Below are positions 1 to 8,722 of a DNA stretch of 15,853 nucleotides, piece after piece; position 1 is the stretch's first letter, and each line of letters begins with the position of its first letter. The notes under the pieces were generated by a model. That model was not told the origin of the DNA. It ran no database searches and saw nothing but the letters and a program-made list of their open reading frames with translations. Source of the stretch: Carex sylvatica (Eukaryota; Streptophyta; Magnoliopsida; Poales; Cyperaceae); NCBI GenBank assembly GCA_964058845.1, contig CAXKVR010000704.1:1-15853 (forward strand). The letters run 5' to 3'. The position numbers were made by a program, and so were the translations under genes.

Positions 1-1
1 G

Positions 2-103
2 GTCCCACTTTATGTGAGGTGCGACATGCTTATTGGTGCTCGCAAGGGGTTCATGGGCCAAGTGCCGGTGCTTGGAAATCCTAACTGTTACGTTGATCCT
101 TAA
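2..103 (+). CDS. 3' end of an unidentified gene (partial)
   Basis: An open frame runs from the window edge to a TAA at 101-103 and gives 33 residues ending in GNPNCYVDP. The composition is more GC-rich and codon-like than the AT-rich sequence that follows, and the stretch VRCDMLIGARKGF followed by GQVPVLGNP reads like a conserved protein tail. It faintly recalls the C-terminal end of LEA-2 (NDR1/HIN1-like) proteins, but I cannot confirm the family from so short a piece. The rest of the gene would lie to the left of the window. It could also be a chance open frame. Confidence 0.4.
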   Translation, partial: VPLYVRCDMLIGARKGFMGQVPVLGNPNCYVDP

Positions 104-481
104 TGCATGTCTACTTAGAAACTTGACATTGCATTTGCCTTCTCTGTTCTTCTTCTTCTTCCTTTTTTTTTTTTTTTTTTTTTTTCCACTTTTGATTTGT
201 TAACTTTTGCTGTTTAGAGAAAGAAGTATGTCTTAAATAGCAGTTAACAGTGTGTCGAACTTGTATCGTTCCAGTTGTTGATCTTGATTGGAAACATTGA
301 AATTCCTGTCTCGGATTGTGCACTTTTAAATTATTCATGTTTGACTACCGAATCTGACCAAATGAAATCCAAAAACTTAAAATTTAGAATGGGTCGAGAA
401 CTAGTGTTTGATTTAATGTCTAAAATGAAACAAGCAAAAATAAAAAATAAAAATCAACATATATCTATCATTATTGGTAAT

Positions 482-522
482 GAATTATTATTATTATTAT
501 TGTTGTTGTTATTATTATTATC
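482..522. repeat. TTA/TTG trinucleotide microsatellite
   Basis: A run of ATT units with three GTT units in the middle. At the equivalent place copy B (around 6755-6765) has only a short AAATTATTACC, so the run expanded in copy A or shrank in copy B. Confidence 0.85.
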
Positions 523-824
523 TGTCTTTGTGTTTCCTATAAAAATCAATTAGCATCTGAAGTATGAATATTGAACTAGAGAGAGCCTACTAAATTATGG
601 TATGTTGTTTCTAAATCTAGATTAACAGTGCATTTGGCCATGAAGCGTATATAAGAGATGGCATAGTAAAATAAAAAAAGAAAAAAATTATTACTATTGC
701 AAAAAAAAAAAAAAAAACAAAGTGTTACGTGTGAGGACCTAGAGCACAGCACTAAGCTGGCTAAAAGTTAATAACTTCAAACTTTCGTAAAAGATCACAC
801 AAGATCACGAAAGATACCTCACTA

Positions 825-921
825 GAGCACAGCAGCGTAAAAAATTAAGAACTTCAAACTTAAAAGACTTTGGAGCACAGCAGCGTAAAAAATTAAGAAC
901 TTCAAACTTAAAAGACTTTGG
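825..921. repeat. 48-bp direct tandem repeat, two copies
   Basis: The unit starts GAGCACAGCAGCGTAAAAAA and ends AAAAGACTTTGG. It occurs at about 825 and again 48 bases later, essentially without mismatches. A shorter, diverged relative (GAGCACAGCACTAAGCTGG) lies just upstream near 741. The near identity points to a recent duplication by replication slippage. Confidence 0.9.
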
Positions 922-1095
922 ACCTAATTCAGGCCCGTATTTGAGCCCACTTGGGGGTTTCTTGTTAAAATTTAACTTATTTTAACAAGACAAGCTAATT
1001 TTAAGTTGACTGTTCTAGCTGAATTCAGGGTTTAACATTTTGGGCGCGTTGCTTTTGAAACCACTGCCAGGCACTCAAATCGAACAAGAAAAAAA

Positions 1096-1881
1096 ATGCG
1101 CAGTGTAACCCTAGCTCCATTGCGATCCCTTCTTACAGCTTCCTCCCCTCTCCACCTCCTCTTCTTTCGTTGCCCTTTCTCCTCCTCCTCCTCCTCCTCC
1201 TCATCATCATCATCTCGCTGTACGGAATCACAAGAGAATTGTTGTGATGAAGAGAGCAAATCAATTAAGATTTCGGTGTGGTGGGACTACGAGAACTGTT
1301 CCATCCCAGATGGTGTGAATGCGTACCGGATTTCGAACAGAATCCTTTCAGCACTACGGTTTTTCCATTAATGCCTTTGGCAACATATGCCAGGAGATAC
1401 CGCACGCCACTCAGGAGGCTGTCATCTCCACCGGAATTTCCCTTGTTGATGTGCCGATCAGTGAGTTCACATTGTAATATTCATTTCATATGGTACCATT
1501 GGTTAAAATGCATATGACTTACTGAATCTCAACCAACGTGATATATTATATGTGGAGATCAGAAGGATGAAAACAAGTTGATTATGGCCGAGTTGAAAAA
1601 TTGGACGACACATAATCCGCCACCAGCCCATTTCTTCCTCATCTCCAGCAATAGTGTTTTTTCAAGCATCCTTCACCGCCTGAGGATGAATAACTATAAT
1701 GTTCTTCTCTCCTGCATTCATAATTATAATCAAGTCAAAGCCTCCCTATATAGTGCCTCCACTTTCATGTGGCCATGAATACACCTTGCCAAGGGGGAGG
1801 ATTTAACTCCCCTGCAATTCAATCCTCCTCCTTTGAGAAGCTATGAACATGATCATAAGGGACCCCTTTGACTTTGAGAAG
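1096..1881 (+). pseudogene. NYN-domain (PIN-like RNase) protein gene, broken
   Basis: This is the 5' part of a plant NYN-domain gene (limkain-b1/MARF1-like, often annotated as putative endonuclease or glycosyl hydrolase), a family with a PIN-like metal-dependent RNase fold. Exon 1 (1096-1460) starts MRSVTLAPLRSLLTASS, has no acidic residue for about 42 residues, contains 12 serines in a row and looks like an organelle targeting peptide. It then enters the NYN fold at VWWDYENCSIPDG (Asp64). A frameshift near 1352-1359 causes a stop at 1369-1371, while the homologous reading continues in the next frame (YGFSINAFGNI to GISLVDVPI). The donor is GTGAGT at 1461 and a phase-compatible acceptor ends at 1557. 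Exon 2 (1558-1881) encodes KLIMAELKNW, PPPAHFFLIS and ILHRLRMNNYNVLLS. Where the family normally has an acidic GDSDF-like motif it reads SNSVF. It carries a TGA at 1776-1778, probably from TGG, and a second frame change near 1855-1861. The gene is very probably dead. Confidence 0.85.
1180..1215 (+). repeat. Serine-coding TCC/TCA microsatellite
   Basis: Seven TCC, four TCA and one TCT codons in frame give 12 consecutive serines in the putative transit-peptide region of the NYN gene. The length probably varies between alleles. Confidence 0.9.
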
Positions 1882-2191
1882 GTACAGTAAAAGTGGTATC
1901 CCCGCTATTGCTCTTTCACACTCAAATTACACCTTTATGCACCTTAAAAGAAGGAACAAAAAGTAATTTATCAAGGTGCTATAAAAAAGTTGATGGAGAT
2001 GCTAACTCACCATATATAGTGCCTCAAATTTCATTCATTTTTAATTTGGATGGTTGAATTGCTTAGTATGAGACTTTAGCATTCATTTCAAAACCATGGT
2101 TAGTAACTTAGTATGGTAATTGTGCCAACGGGCCTTCAGAGCAAAAAAAATAAAAAAATAAAATAGTATGGCAATTGTCAGGGCCCAGACC

Positions 2192-2214
2192 TATATATAT
2201 ATGTGTGTGTGTGT
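2192..2214. repeat. TA/TG dinucleotide microsatellite
   Basis: A run of TA units passes directly into TG units in the presumed second intron of the NYN gene. Confidence 0.85.
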
Positions 2215-2269
2215 CCAAAACATACTCCGAGTAGTCAAATGACAGATAAACCCCTACTCACAATCACAG

Positions 2270-2488
2270 GAACTGATGGATAGAGTAAGAGTTACAGACC
2301 CCATGTGGGAATTAGAGCAGAAAATACGCGTTACGTTTAATACAGCGCTTTGTTACAAGCTCAATTGCAAGAAAATCTCTGAGGACGCCTTTACGATCTA
2401 CTCCCATTTCATAAACACCATGCCTTGTGAGAATTTGTTTTCATTGGGAAGGGGACTGAAATTATGGCCACCAGTCAAAAGAAGCTAA
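2270..2488 (+). CDS. Candidate third exon of the NYN gene
   Basis: An open frame starting ELMDRVRVTDPMWELEQ and ending at a TAA (2486-2488) follows a CACAG acceptor-like site ending at 2269. The phase fits: exon 2, in its frame after the last shift, ends after a full codon (GAG AAG, then GTACAG), and this frame begins with a full codon. The 72 residues contain KLNCKKISEDAFTIYSHF and ENLFSLGRGLKLWPP and look like real protein, but I do not recognise the domain. Alternatives are a separate small gene reading from the ATG at 2276, or a chance frame. It has no further intron signal and would end the protein here. Confidence 0.45.
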   Translation, partial: ELMDRVRVTDPMWELEQKIRVTFNTALCYKLNCKKISEDAFTIYSHFINTMPCENLFSLGRGLKLWPPVKRS

Positions 2489-4380
2489 CCTTTTCTATTT
2501 ATTTTGCATGTCATATATATGCAGCCTTGCAACTACCATTAAATATTATTTGAATAAATTATGATATATCTGAGACTGGGGAGGGTGAAGATTTTCTTAT
2601 TTATGATACATTTTCATGCTTATTTACGTTGTTTTTTGTTCTAATATATACAAGCTTGTAATATTCTGATGGTGGTAAAAGACTACTTCAATGTAATATT
2701 AATTCTGATTTTCTTTTTCGATTTGTATCCCTTCGTGGCAGACATTATTTTTTCCTCGTCTGGTTAAATACTTTTGCCTTGGCAAGGACATAGCAGAAGA
2801 GTCATAAATAGAGGAAACATTTCGATCCTTTTTTCGGTTATAGTGACATGCATGTTATATGTACAATTTCATAAACCACTAGATCCTGGAGGTCCACTAG
2901 ATACTGAACTGTAACGCCTTGAAATTTAAGGAATACATTTGAGAAATGACCCTATTTAAATTTTAGTTTAATTAATTAAAAATAGTAGGCCACAAATAAA
3001 ATTTATTTTTTGCGTTAGGTGGGTTGAGTACCATCCGATGATCTAAGAAAAAAGAATGAAACAAAATAGCTATTGTTTTTAGTGAGATAAGTAGCTCTAA
3101 ATTAAATTTAGGTGATAAATCCACTTTTTTTATATGTGAACTATGCATTTAGTGATGATGAAATGGCTTATAGCGTCAATTTTTTTCTTTTCTAAAAAGC
3201 GAAAATTATATAGGTCGATTGAGATTTTTGTGGCAAACATATATAATTTCTATAAATAATCCTCATCTCGGAATATATCATTAGAGAAATTGGGATGGAC
3301 CAACAATTATATAAGTCGTTTGCAAAAATAGATTTTTGTGACAAACATATATAATTTTCTATAAATAATCCTCATCCCGGAATATATCATTAGAGAAATT
3401 GGGACGGACCAACAATTATATAAGTCGTTTGCAAAAATAGATTTTTGTGACAAACATATATAGTTTCCTATAAATAACTCTCATCCTGAAATATATCATT
3501 AGAACCATCAATTATATAAGTTGTTTGAGATAATTTATTATAAAAGAGAAACACAAAAGAAACAAAAATAAGAGAAAAGGAGTTATAAAACTCGCAAGTG
3601 TATGGCGTTCAACGTACGAAAAGAGTTCGGAAGAGTACGTGCGCGTAAGAAGGTTATCTCGGTGCTCAATGAAAGGAGTTGGAGCAAGAGAAACAAAAGA
3701 AGCACCAGCAGATGACATGCATGTTGTCTCTCATCTGATCCCAGCTGAGTAATTAATGTTCTTTAATTGCCTTTAGTTTTGTCTTTTATTCTCCTAGCCT
3801 CTCTTTTCTTTGCATGGCCACTCACCAATGTGTTTAAAGATTTAAAAGTTAAGAAAGTTGACCATGCATGATTTGACGATTTTATTAGTTTGTTTGAACT
3901 TTGAACTATATATTTATAAGTACAATTAATTAAGTGCTAGTTATTGTTTTGGTTTAAGACCTTTTTAAAATGATATTAGTTTCAATATATTAATGATTCA
4001 TTAATATATAAACGAACCGAGTTTATAATATCATGAAAATTTTGAGTTATGAATTTTATATTTAATTGGTTATGCCTAATGATGTTTTCAATTTTGAAAG
4101 TGCTATATATACTATTCTGGTTTGTAAAAGTTAAAACAAAACTATCTGAATATAATTAAAGATAAATAAATCTGCTTTGTGAAATTTAGAAGGCGACATA
4201 TATGAAAAGTGTAAATTAATAATTCCGAAAAGAACAAAACATATAAAAATATAGTATTCTCTTTAAATATAATGATTTATAGAAATAATAAAGTGAGTAT
4301 TCTTGATCGAGCCATTGAAAATAATATTATGACCTCGATCTAAATTAAAGTGAATTACATTGTTTAATTGCAGGACATGT
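2489..4380. other. Intergenic, with LTR-like start and minisatellite
   Basis: No gene is visible. The sequence from 2910 begins TGTAACGCCTTGAAATTT followed by GAGAAATGACCCTATTT, which resembles the 5' end of plant LTR retrotransposon LTRs. No second LTR, primer-binding site or target duplication was found, so this is at most a solo or broken LTR. A 108-bp minisatellite (3201-3530) and a purine-rich stretch (3530-3710) follow. The rest, to 4380, is AT-rich and featureless. Confidence 0.5.
3201..3530. repeat. 108-bp minisatellite, about three copies
   Basis: Units begin with GATTTTTGTG at 3223, 3331 and 3440 (periods 108 and 109). Each contains CAAACATATATA, CTATAAATAA, a CTCATC block and GAATATATCATTAGAG or a close variant, then CAATTATATAAGT. 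The first two full units are nearly identical. The third has lost about 17 bases (GAGAAATTGGGACGG and neighbours) after ATCATTAG. A partial unit tail precedes the array at about 3201. Confidence 0.9.
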
Positions 4381-5640
4381 AGACGTGAGTGGTCTGAATT
4401 GCCAATTGATGTGTGCGCCTTATTGCAGAGAGGATAACCCTCCCTCATCTTCATAAGTTTGCTTTGGGTTGCAAGATGTGGTGCACCGTTTCAATGGAAA
4501 TGATCCTTGACAAAAACACTAGTTACTTACCACCTGTACAGATTACAGATCTTCCTACCTTACAATGAGAAAACCAAGACATGCCGTTTTGTGACACCTG
4601 ATCAATTTGAATGTCATTTCGATTCCAAGTCGTATGCATATGATCTCAAGGTGCCTGAGCTAAATGGTCAGTGGATATGCGGAAGCACCAACGGATGGCT
4701 TGCTATAATGGATGACAAGAATTTTGATTTTGCGCTCTTTAACCCTCTAACACGACGGAAAGTGTCCCTGCCAAGGTTTGACCCAGAATTAATCAAAGCT
4801 CACCTTAGGATTTACCCAAAACCAAAAGACACCCGTACATCTGGAAGACATCCTACGACTTGGCAACGGTTTGCTAGGAAGATTGTTACATCAGGCAACC
4901 TCGATGCTAATTGGCCAGCTGATTCATCAATAAATTCAAATTGTCTTGTTGGTGTTATTTTCGCACATGATCATCGACTAGCAATTTGTCGTCTGGGTGA
5001 TGATCATGATCATGATAGTTGGAGCACAGTGATAAATAAAGGCCGACCAATGCAATGTTTTTCTGATCTCATATTTTATGAGAGTAAACTGTATGCGGTT
5101 GGGCCAGATCTTGTTTTATTACTTGACTATAACGGGCTGAATAATCTCAGTATAAAAAAAATCACAACTCCATGGATCAACCAAGATCCTGAAGCCGTAT
5201 TGGGAATGTATATTGTTATGTCTTCTGGGAATCTCTTAGTTGTGGAGAGGTATTGGTCATACGAATTCGGTACAAGACCAAAGCATGAGCCGGCCATGAC
5301 TGATGACTTCATAGTTTATAAGCTGATGGACCAGGAGACGGAGACATGGTGTGAAATTGAACATCTTCAAGGACATGAGTCCCTATTTTTGGGGCTTAAT
5401 AGCTCCATGTCTATCTCAGCATTGGATAAAAGATTTTCTCCTTGGTGCAGAAAGAATTGTATTTACTTCTTAGATGATTCTGAATTGAGGTATCGCCTTC
5501 AATATCGAGGCTACCAATGGGACAATGGTATTTTCAGTATGGACGAAAGCTGCGTTGTTCATTTATTTCCTACTAAACAATATTATTCCATTTCCTTTAG
5601 GCACACATCACCTTTGTGGTTTTTCCATAATGTACAATGA
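4381..5640 (+). pseudogene. F-box/DUF295 protein gene with broken F-box
   Basis: Family role: substrate-recognition subunit of an SCF ubiquitin ligase, with an N-terminal F-box that binds SKP1 and a C-terminal DUF295 region. The DUF295 part is open from 4504 to the TGA at 5638-5640 (377 codons from 4507) and shows GSTNGWLAIMDD, FALFNPLTRRKVSLP, FSDLIFYESKLYAV, LLVVERYW, CIYFLDD and a terminal SPLWFF. The frame has no ATG before 4708, inside the domain, because position 4507 is TTG. Upstream, the F-box is recognisable but split: REWSELPIDVCALLQR (4387-4431) is in the DUF295 frame, then stops at TAA 4435. The sequence continues one frame away as RITLPHLHKFALGCKMW (from about 4431), then returns to the DUF295 frame near 4545-4560. 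An AATAAA lies at 5723-5728. An intact start was not found; an acceptor-like TTGCAG ends at 4373. The DUF295 part could still be translated from 4708, without its F-box. Confidence 0.85.
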
Positions 5641-5722
5641 CAAATTAATGTCATAACTTGAGCTGTGAAAACTTTCCAATTTTCTTTCACTGTTCTTGCC
5701 ACTTGGGAGTTTTGAGAATGAA

Positions 5723-5728
5723 AATAAA
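5723..5728 (+). terminator. Candidate polyadenylation signal of the F-box gene
   Basis: AATAAA lies 83 bases after the DUF295 stop codon, a normal distance for a plant near-upstream element. It is a weak call because the region is AT-rich. Confidence 0.4.
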
Positions 5729-6313
5729 TTCTGTGGGGTGACCTTTCCATTTTAATTCATTTATCCTTTTGAATATCTCTTCGAAATTATTTTGTGATAT
5801 ATATAAGTGTATGATGTTCCAAAGAAAATGAATACTTAATTTACATTCAGACTGTCTCGTTGACACCCTTTTATGCCGTGCAAAAATATATTTTAATACT
5901 TAGGGAAAAACCACAAGGAAATTGACTTTAACTTATCAAATTTTATAGCCTAAAATATGTAGTAAAGACAGATGATATCTCAATTCACAAAAACAAAGCA
6001 ATTAAAACCTTTCTGGTATGCACTTATTACTCGGATATTTATAATGGAAGTTCATAAAGACGAAACATATTTACAGTCTTACAGACAAATATATATGTCA
6101 GAAACCATGAACCGATATAATGAAGAGCATTTTGACAGACTAGAAACAGATTTCAACACAAATTAAGGAATTATTTATGGCACCAACGCGTGACATATAT
6201 GCATAACAGTTCCAAACTGCCAGGGGGCGACCTGCTGCCAAAGCTTATTAGGACATCACTGCTAATGCTAATTCGAAAGACATGAAGCGGAGTACAAACA
6301 TCCGAGTAAGTTT

Positions 6314-7045
6314 GCATTTTTAAATTATTCATGTTTTGCTCCATAAGTGTGGAATTAGAGTCTAATTCTTCACTTATGCTCCAACCAAATAAAGCCAAAA
6401 ATCTTAAAATTTAGAACGGCCTGATAACTAATTTAAAATCAGAAATCGAATCTTTAACTTAAATTTTGAGTTTGTCCATAAAGAATTTGATAGTAAGTTA
6501 CGAATTTTAAAATTGTCTACTCCTAATTAATCTGCCCTGTGAATTTTTAAATTGGCTGGAATTCTCACAATTAGTTTGATTTTAAACAAACTCAAATTTT
6601 GAGTACTAGAATACAGACTCTAGATATTAATTAGAAGGATACAAATGGTCTAAAGTAATAACTGAAGATCAAATCCTACGAAAGTGCTCGCTAAATTCAA
6701 CATGTATCTATGATCAGGTGAAATTTCTACGTGCAGTACTGATTTATTGGTAATGAAATTATTACCTGTCTTTGTATTTCCTATAAAATAACAATTGGCA
6801 TATATGAAGTATGAACATATATTGAACAAGGGAAAGCCTACTAAATTCTGATATGTTGTTTCTAAATTTAGATTAACAGTGTATTTGTCCATGAAGCGTA
6901 TATAAGAGATGGCATAGTAAAAAAATGAGTATTACTATTGCATAAAAAAGAGAGAGAAAAAAAAAGGAAGTGCATGTTATGTCTTATGTGGGAGGAACTA
7001 TGGCACAGCAGACTAAAAAATTAAGAACTTAAAAACTTTGGATCT
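6314..7045 (+). repeat. Segmental duplication, copy B
   Basis: This is the diverged copy of 320-925 in the same orientation. Matching blocks are TTTTTAAATTATTCATGTTT (near 6318), CTTAAAATTTAGAA (near 6402), CTGTCTTTGT (near 6767) and TCCATGAAGCGTATATAAGA (near 6888). It has about 300 more bases than copy A between the second and third blocks, and has neither the 48-bp tandem repeat nor the NYN gene that follows copy A. Confidence 0.8.
6461..6600. repeat. Possible small inverted-repeat insertion
   Basis: The arms AAATTTTGAGTTTGT (6461-6475) and ACAAACTCAAATTTT (6586-6600) are inverted and match apart from one offset base. They bound about 140 bp inside the part of copy B that has no counterpart in copy A. 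This would fit a small MITE-like insertion, but no target duplication was established and the AT-rich context makes short inverted repeats common. Confidence 0.3.
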
Positions 7046-7870
7046 AGTAATTAGGAACCATGTAATTAAGTTTATAATCTTCATCAGCCCGGAATTCCGG
7101 ACAAAGATCACAGAAGACACATCATTAAAATGTTCATAAAATAAATTTAGAAGTATTTGTAAATTGTGTGCTAGATAGGACCTACATAAATATAACTTTT
7201 ACCAGCAGTCTGATTATTTGAAATTTAAGCTATATTTTTGTTAAATTTGAATTGTTTCAACTTTTAAAGGTCGTGGAACTAATTGTGCATTTCAAATTTT
7301 AAAAAAGATATAACCTTTTAGAGGTGTAAAGTGTAAACACCCCTGACCTGTTCTTCATTAAATGCAAGTGTACGTACTTCCATGGAACTGTTCGTTTAGA
7401 ACATATGAATGGAATTAGTTTAGATATTTCCAGTAAATTAAGTATGCTATGACCAAAATACAGATGTTTAAAAAATATGTAGGATGACTCAGTCGTAAAA
7501 TTGAATTCAGAAAATTTCTTCATATTACCCGAGATACAGAGTGACATAATTTACAAACTATTAGCAGATCGAACTGTGCAAGTGCCAAGGTACATTCTTT
7601 GATTTTTCTACGGATGGCAAAGTATCCAAAGCCAACGGTTTGGCTTCTAGCCGATGGCAAAGGCAAAACGGACTGGACCCATTAGTTGTCTTCAAACCAA
7701 CAGTAAATTCCATCCAATTACACATGTAGAAGATTAAAACAAATTCATATAGCACTGCAGGGACATAAACTTCCAAAATTAAAAAAATTCAAATCAATCA
7801 CATCAATAAATCCTACACACCCAAAACCAATTTATAACTAAAAAGCACTATCCATGTATGCATGAGCATT

Positions 7871-8160
7871 CTAATCTGCTAACACACCGTCCCTCAGAGA
7901 AACTGTACTAGTCACCTGGAAACCAGCTGGAACATGTAAAACTTCGATGACTCCATCGCCTTCCTCAGTTGAAATGGTAATGTTGCTAACTCAATAGGGG
8001 AAGCTGTGCTTTAATTCCTTGCTGATACATGCTTTTCCAGCGATTTAAAGTGTTTAAAGCCTGCCCAGCAATGAGTCGAGTTTCTTCCAGCTTCGAAAAA
8101 AGACTTGGCACCATGGATAATAGCACACAGCTCCATCCGGAATGACAACACCTCCCTTAT
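7871..8160 (-). pseudogene. Decayed copy of the C2H2 zinc-finger exon
   Basis: Read on the minus strand, this matches the intact exon at 14542-14967: GGVVIPDGAVCYYPWC, FFRSWKKL, then KHSFPY and a tail ending TVSLRDGVLAD before a TAG (7871-7873). It is clearly non-functional as a zinc finger. The first finger cysteine is Tyr (CYYPWC against SYCRFC). A net 56-bp deletion after FFRSWKKL removes both histidines of finger 1 and the first cysteines of finger 2 and shifts the frame. A TGA interrupts the tail just after SFPY. No acceptor homologous to the intact exon is visible on its upstream side; the similarity fades near 8160. Confidence 0.85.
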
Positions 8161-8531
8161 TCTCAAAATCTTGCTGGGTTTCTTTCTTGCACTGTCATCT
8201 CTGTTCTTTCTTGTGGCGTTTAATTAAGTTGAGAGATTTTGTGATTGGGTTATCGGAACTGGAGAGGGTGGGGTTTAAATGGGCTTTCAGAGCAAATGGG
8301 GAGAAATGATATATGGGCCGGGAGCATGCAGCGCCGACTGTGTTAATTCTGATTTCTATGTACATAATGTCAGTATTCTGGGTTATACTATTAATTCTAA
8401 GAAAACACTTGGTTGTTATCATTTTGAAGATGTTTCTTTTAATGGGGTACATTCCAAAATTCTATATCAAAGCAATTAGTTTAAACTTTTATATAAAATA
8501 AATTTTATTATGAAAGACAGAGAATGTGGGA

Positions 8532-8609
8532 ATTAATACCACTTTTTTTTTATAATCCAACTCTAGTTTTATTAATACCACTTTTTTTTTTATAATCCAA
8601 CTCTAGTAA
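8532..8609. repeat. 39-bp tandem repeat, two copies
   Basis: ATTAATACCACTTTTTTTTT followed by TATAATCCAACTCTAGT occurs at 8532 and 8571 with almost no difference. CTAGTTTTATTA at 8563-8574 is the exact reverse complement of TAATAAAACTAG at 8607-8618, so the second copy sits between inverted 12-mers. Confidence 0.9.
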
Positions 8610-8610
8610 T

Positions 8611-8722
8611 AAAACTAGTTCAAGAATCCTATAGAACTAGTTCAACAATCTTGTAAAATATTTGCAAAACATGTAAAACTAGTTCAAGAATTCTGTAAAA
8701 TAATTAGAAGAATCTTGTAAAA
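8611..8722. repeat. Degenerate AACTAGTTCAAGAAT minisatellite
   Basis: The core AACTAGTTCAAGAATC or a near variant occurs at about 8612, 8635 and 8678, with related AAGAATCTTGTAAAA near 8708 and AACAATCTTGTAAAA near 8643. Spacing is irregular, consistent with an old, drifting short-unit array. Confidence 0.7.

Larger units (their letters stand above)
320..925 (+). repeat. Segmental duplication, copy A
   Basis: This block matches 6314-7045 in the same orientation. Shared stretches include TTTAAATTATTCATGTTT, the block around TATGTTGTTTCTAAAT, and GAAGCGTATATAAGAGATGG followed by CATAGTAAAA. Copies differ by many substitutions and indels, so the duplication is old. Copy A contains the expanded TTA/TTG tract and the 48-bp tandem repeat that copy B lacks. 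The edges are approximate. Confidence 0.8.
104..1095. other. Intergenic / upstream region of the NYN gene
   Basis: No gene is visible. The region holds a TC-rich tract ending in a run of 23 T (163-185), a TTA/TTG microsatellite (about 482-522), poly-A tracts near 670-715, the duplicated block listed separately, and a 48-bp tandem repeat. The last 100 bases (about 1000-1095) should carry the promoter and 5' leader of the NYN gene, but no clear TATA box at the expected distance can be singled out. Confidence 0.6.
5641..7870. other. Intergenic, contains duplicated block B
   Basis: No convincing gene. The region contains the presumed F-box 3' UTR, the second copy of the upstream block (6314-7045), an extra segment inside that copy with inverted-repeat arms (6461-6600), and AT-rich sequence up to the zinc-finger pseudogene. 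Short open frames here (for example 5972-6166) show no recognisable protein motif. Confidence 0.6.

Noticed and set aside
111..338. Minus-strand open frame with a long lysine/glutamate run
   Set aside because: It is the reverse reading of the TC-rich tract and 23-T run; low-complexity translation without any protein feature.
1032..1259. Minus-strand open frame rich in Asp/Glu
   Set aside because: It is the antisense of the serine microsatellite in the NYN exon.
3201..3530. CRISPR-like array
   Set aside because: Units are contiguous with no unique spacers, period 108, in a plant nuclear context; it is a minisatellite.
4507..5640. An intact 377-residue protein starting with Met at 4507
   Set aside because: Position 4507 is TTG, not ATG. 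The first ATG in this frame is at 4708, inside the DUF295 region, and an in-frame stop lies at 4501-4503.
5972..6166. Plus-strand open frame of 64 codons
   Set aside because: No recognisable motif, no splice partner and AT-rich codon use like the surrounding intergenic sequence.
7561..7776. Minus-strand open frame of 71 codons downstream of the zinc-finger pseudogene
   Set aside because: No similarity to the intact zinc-finger gene or to any family I recognise; probably chance.
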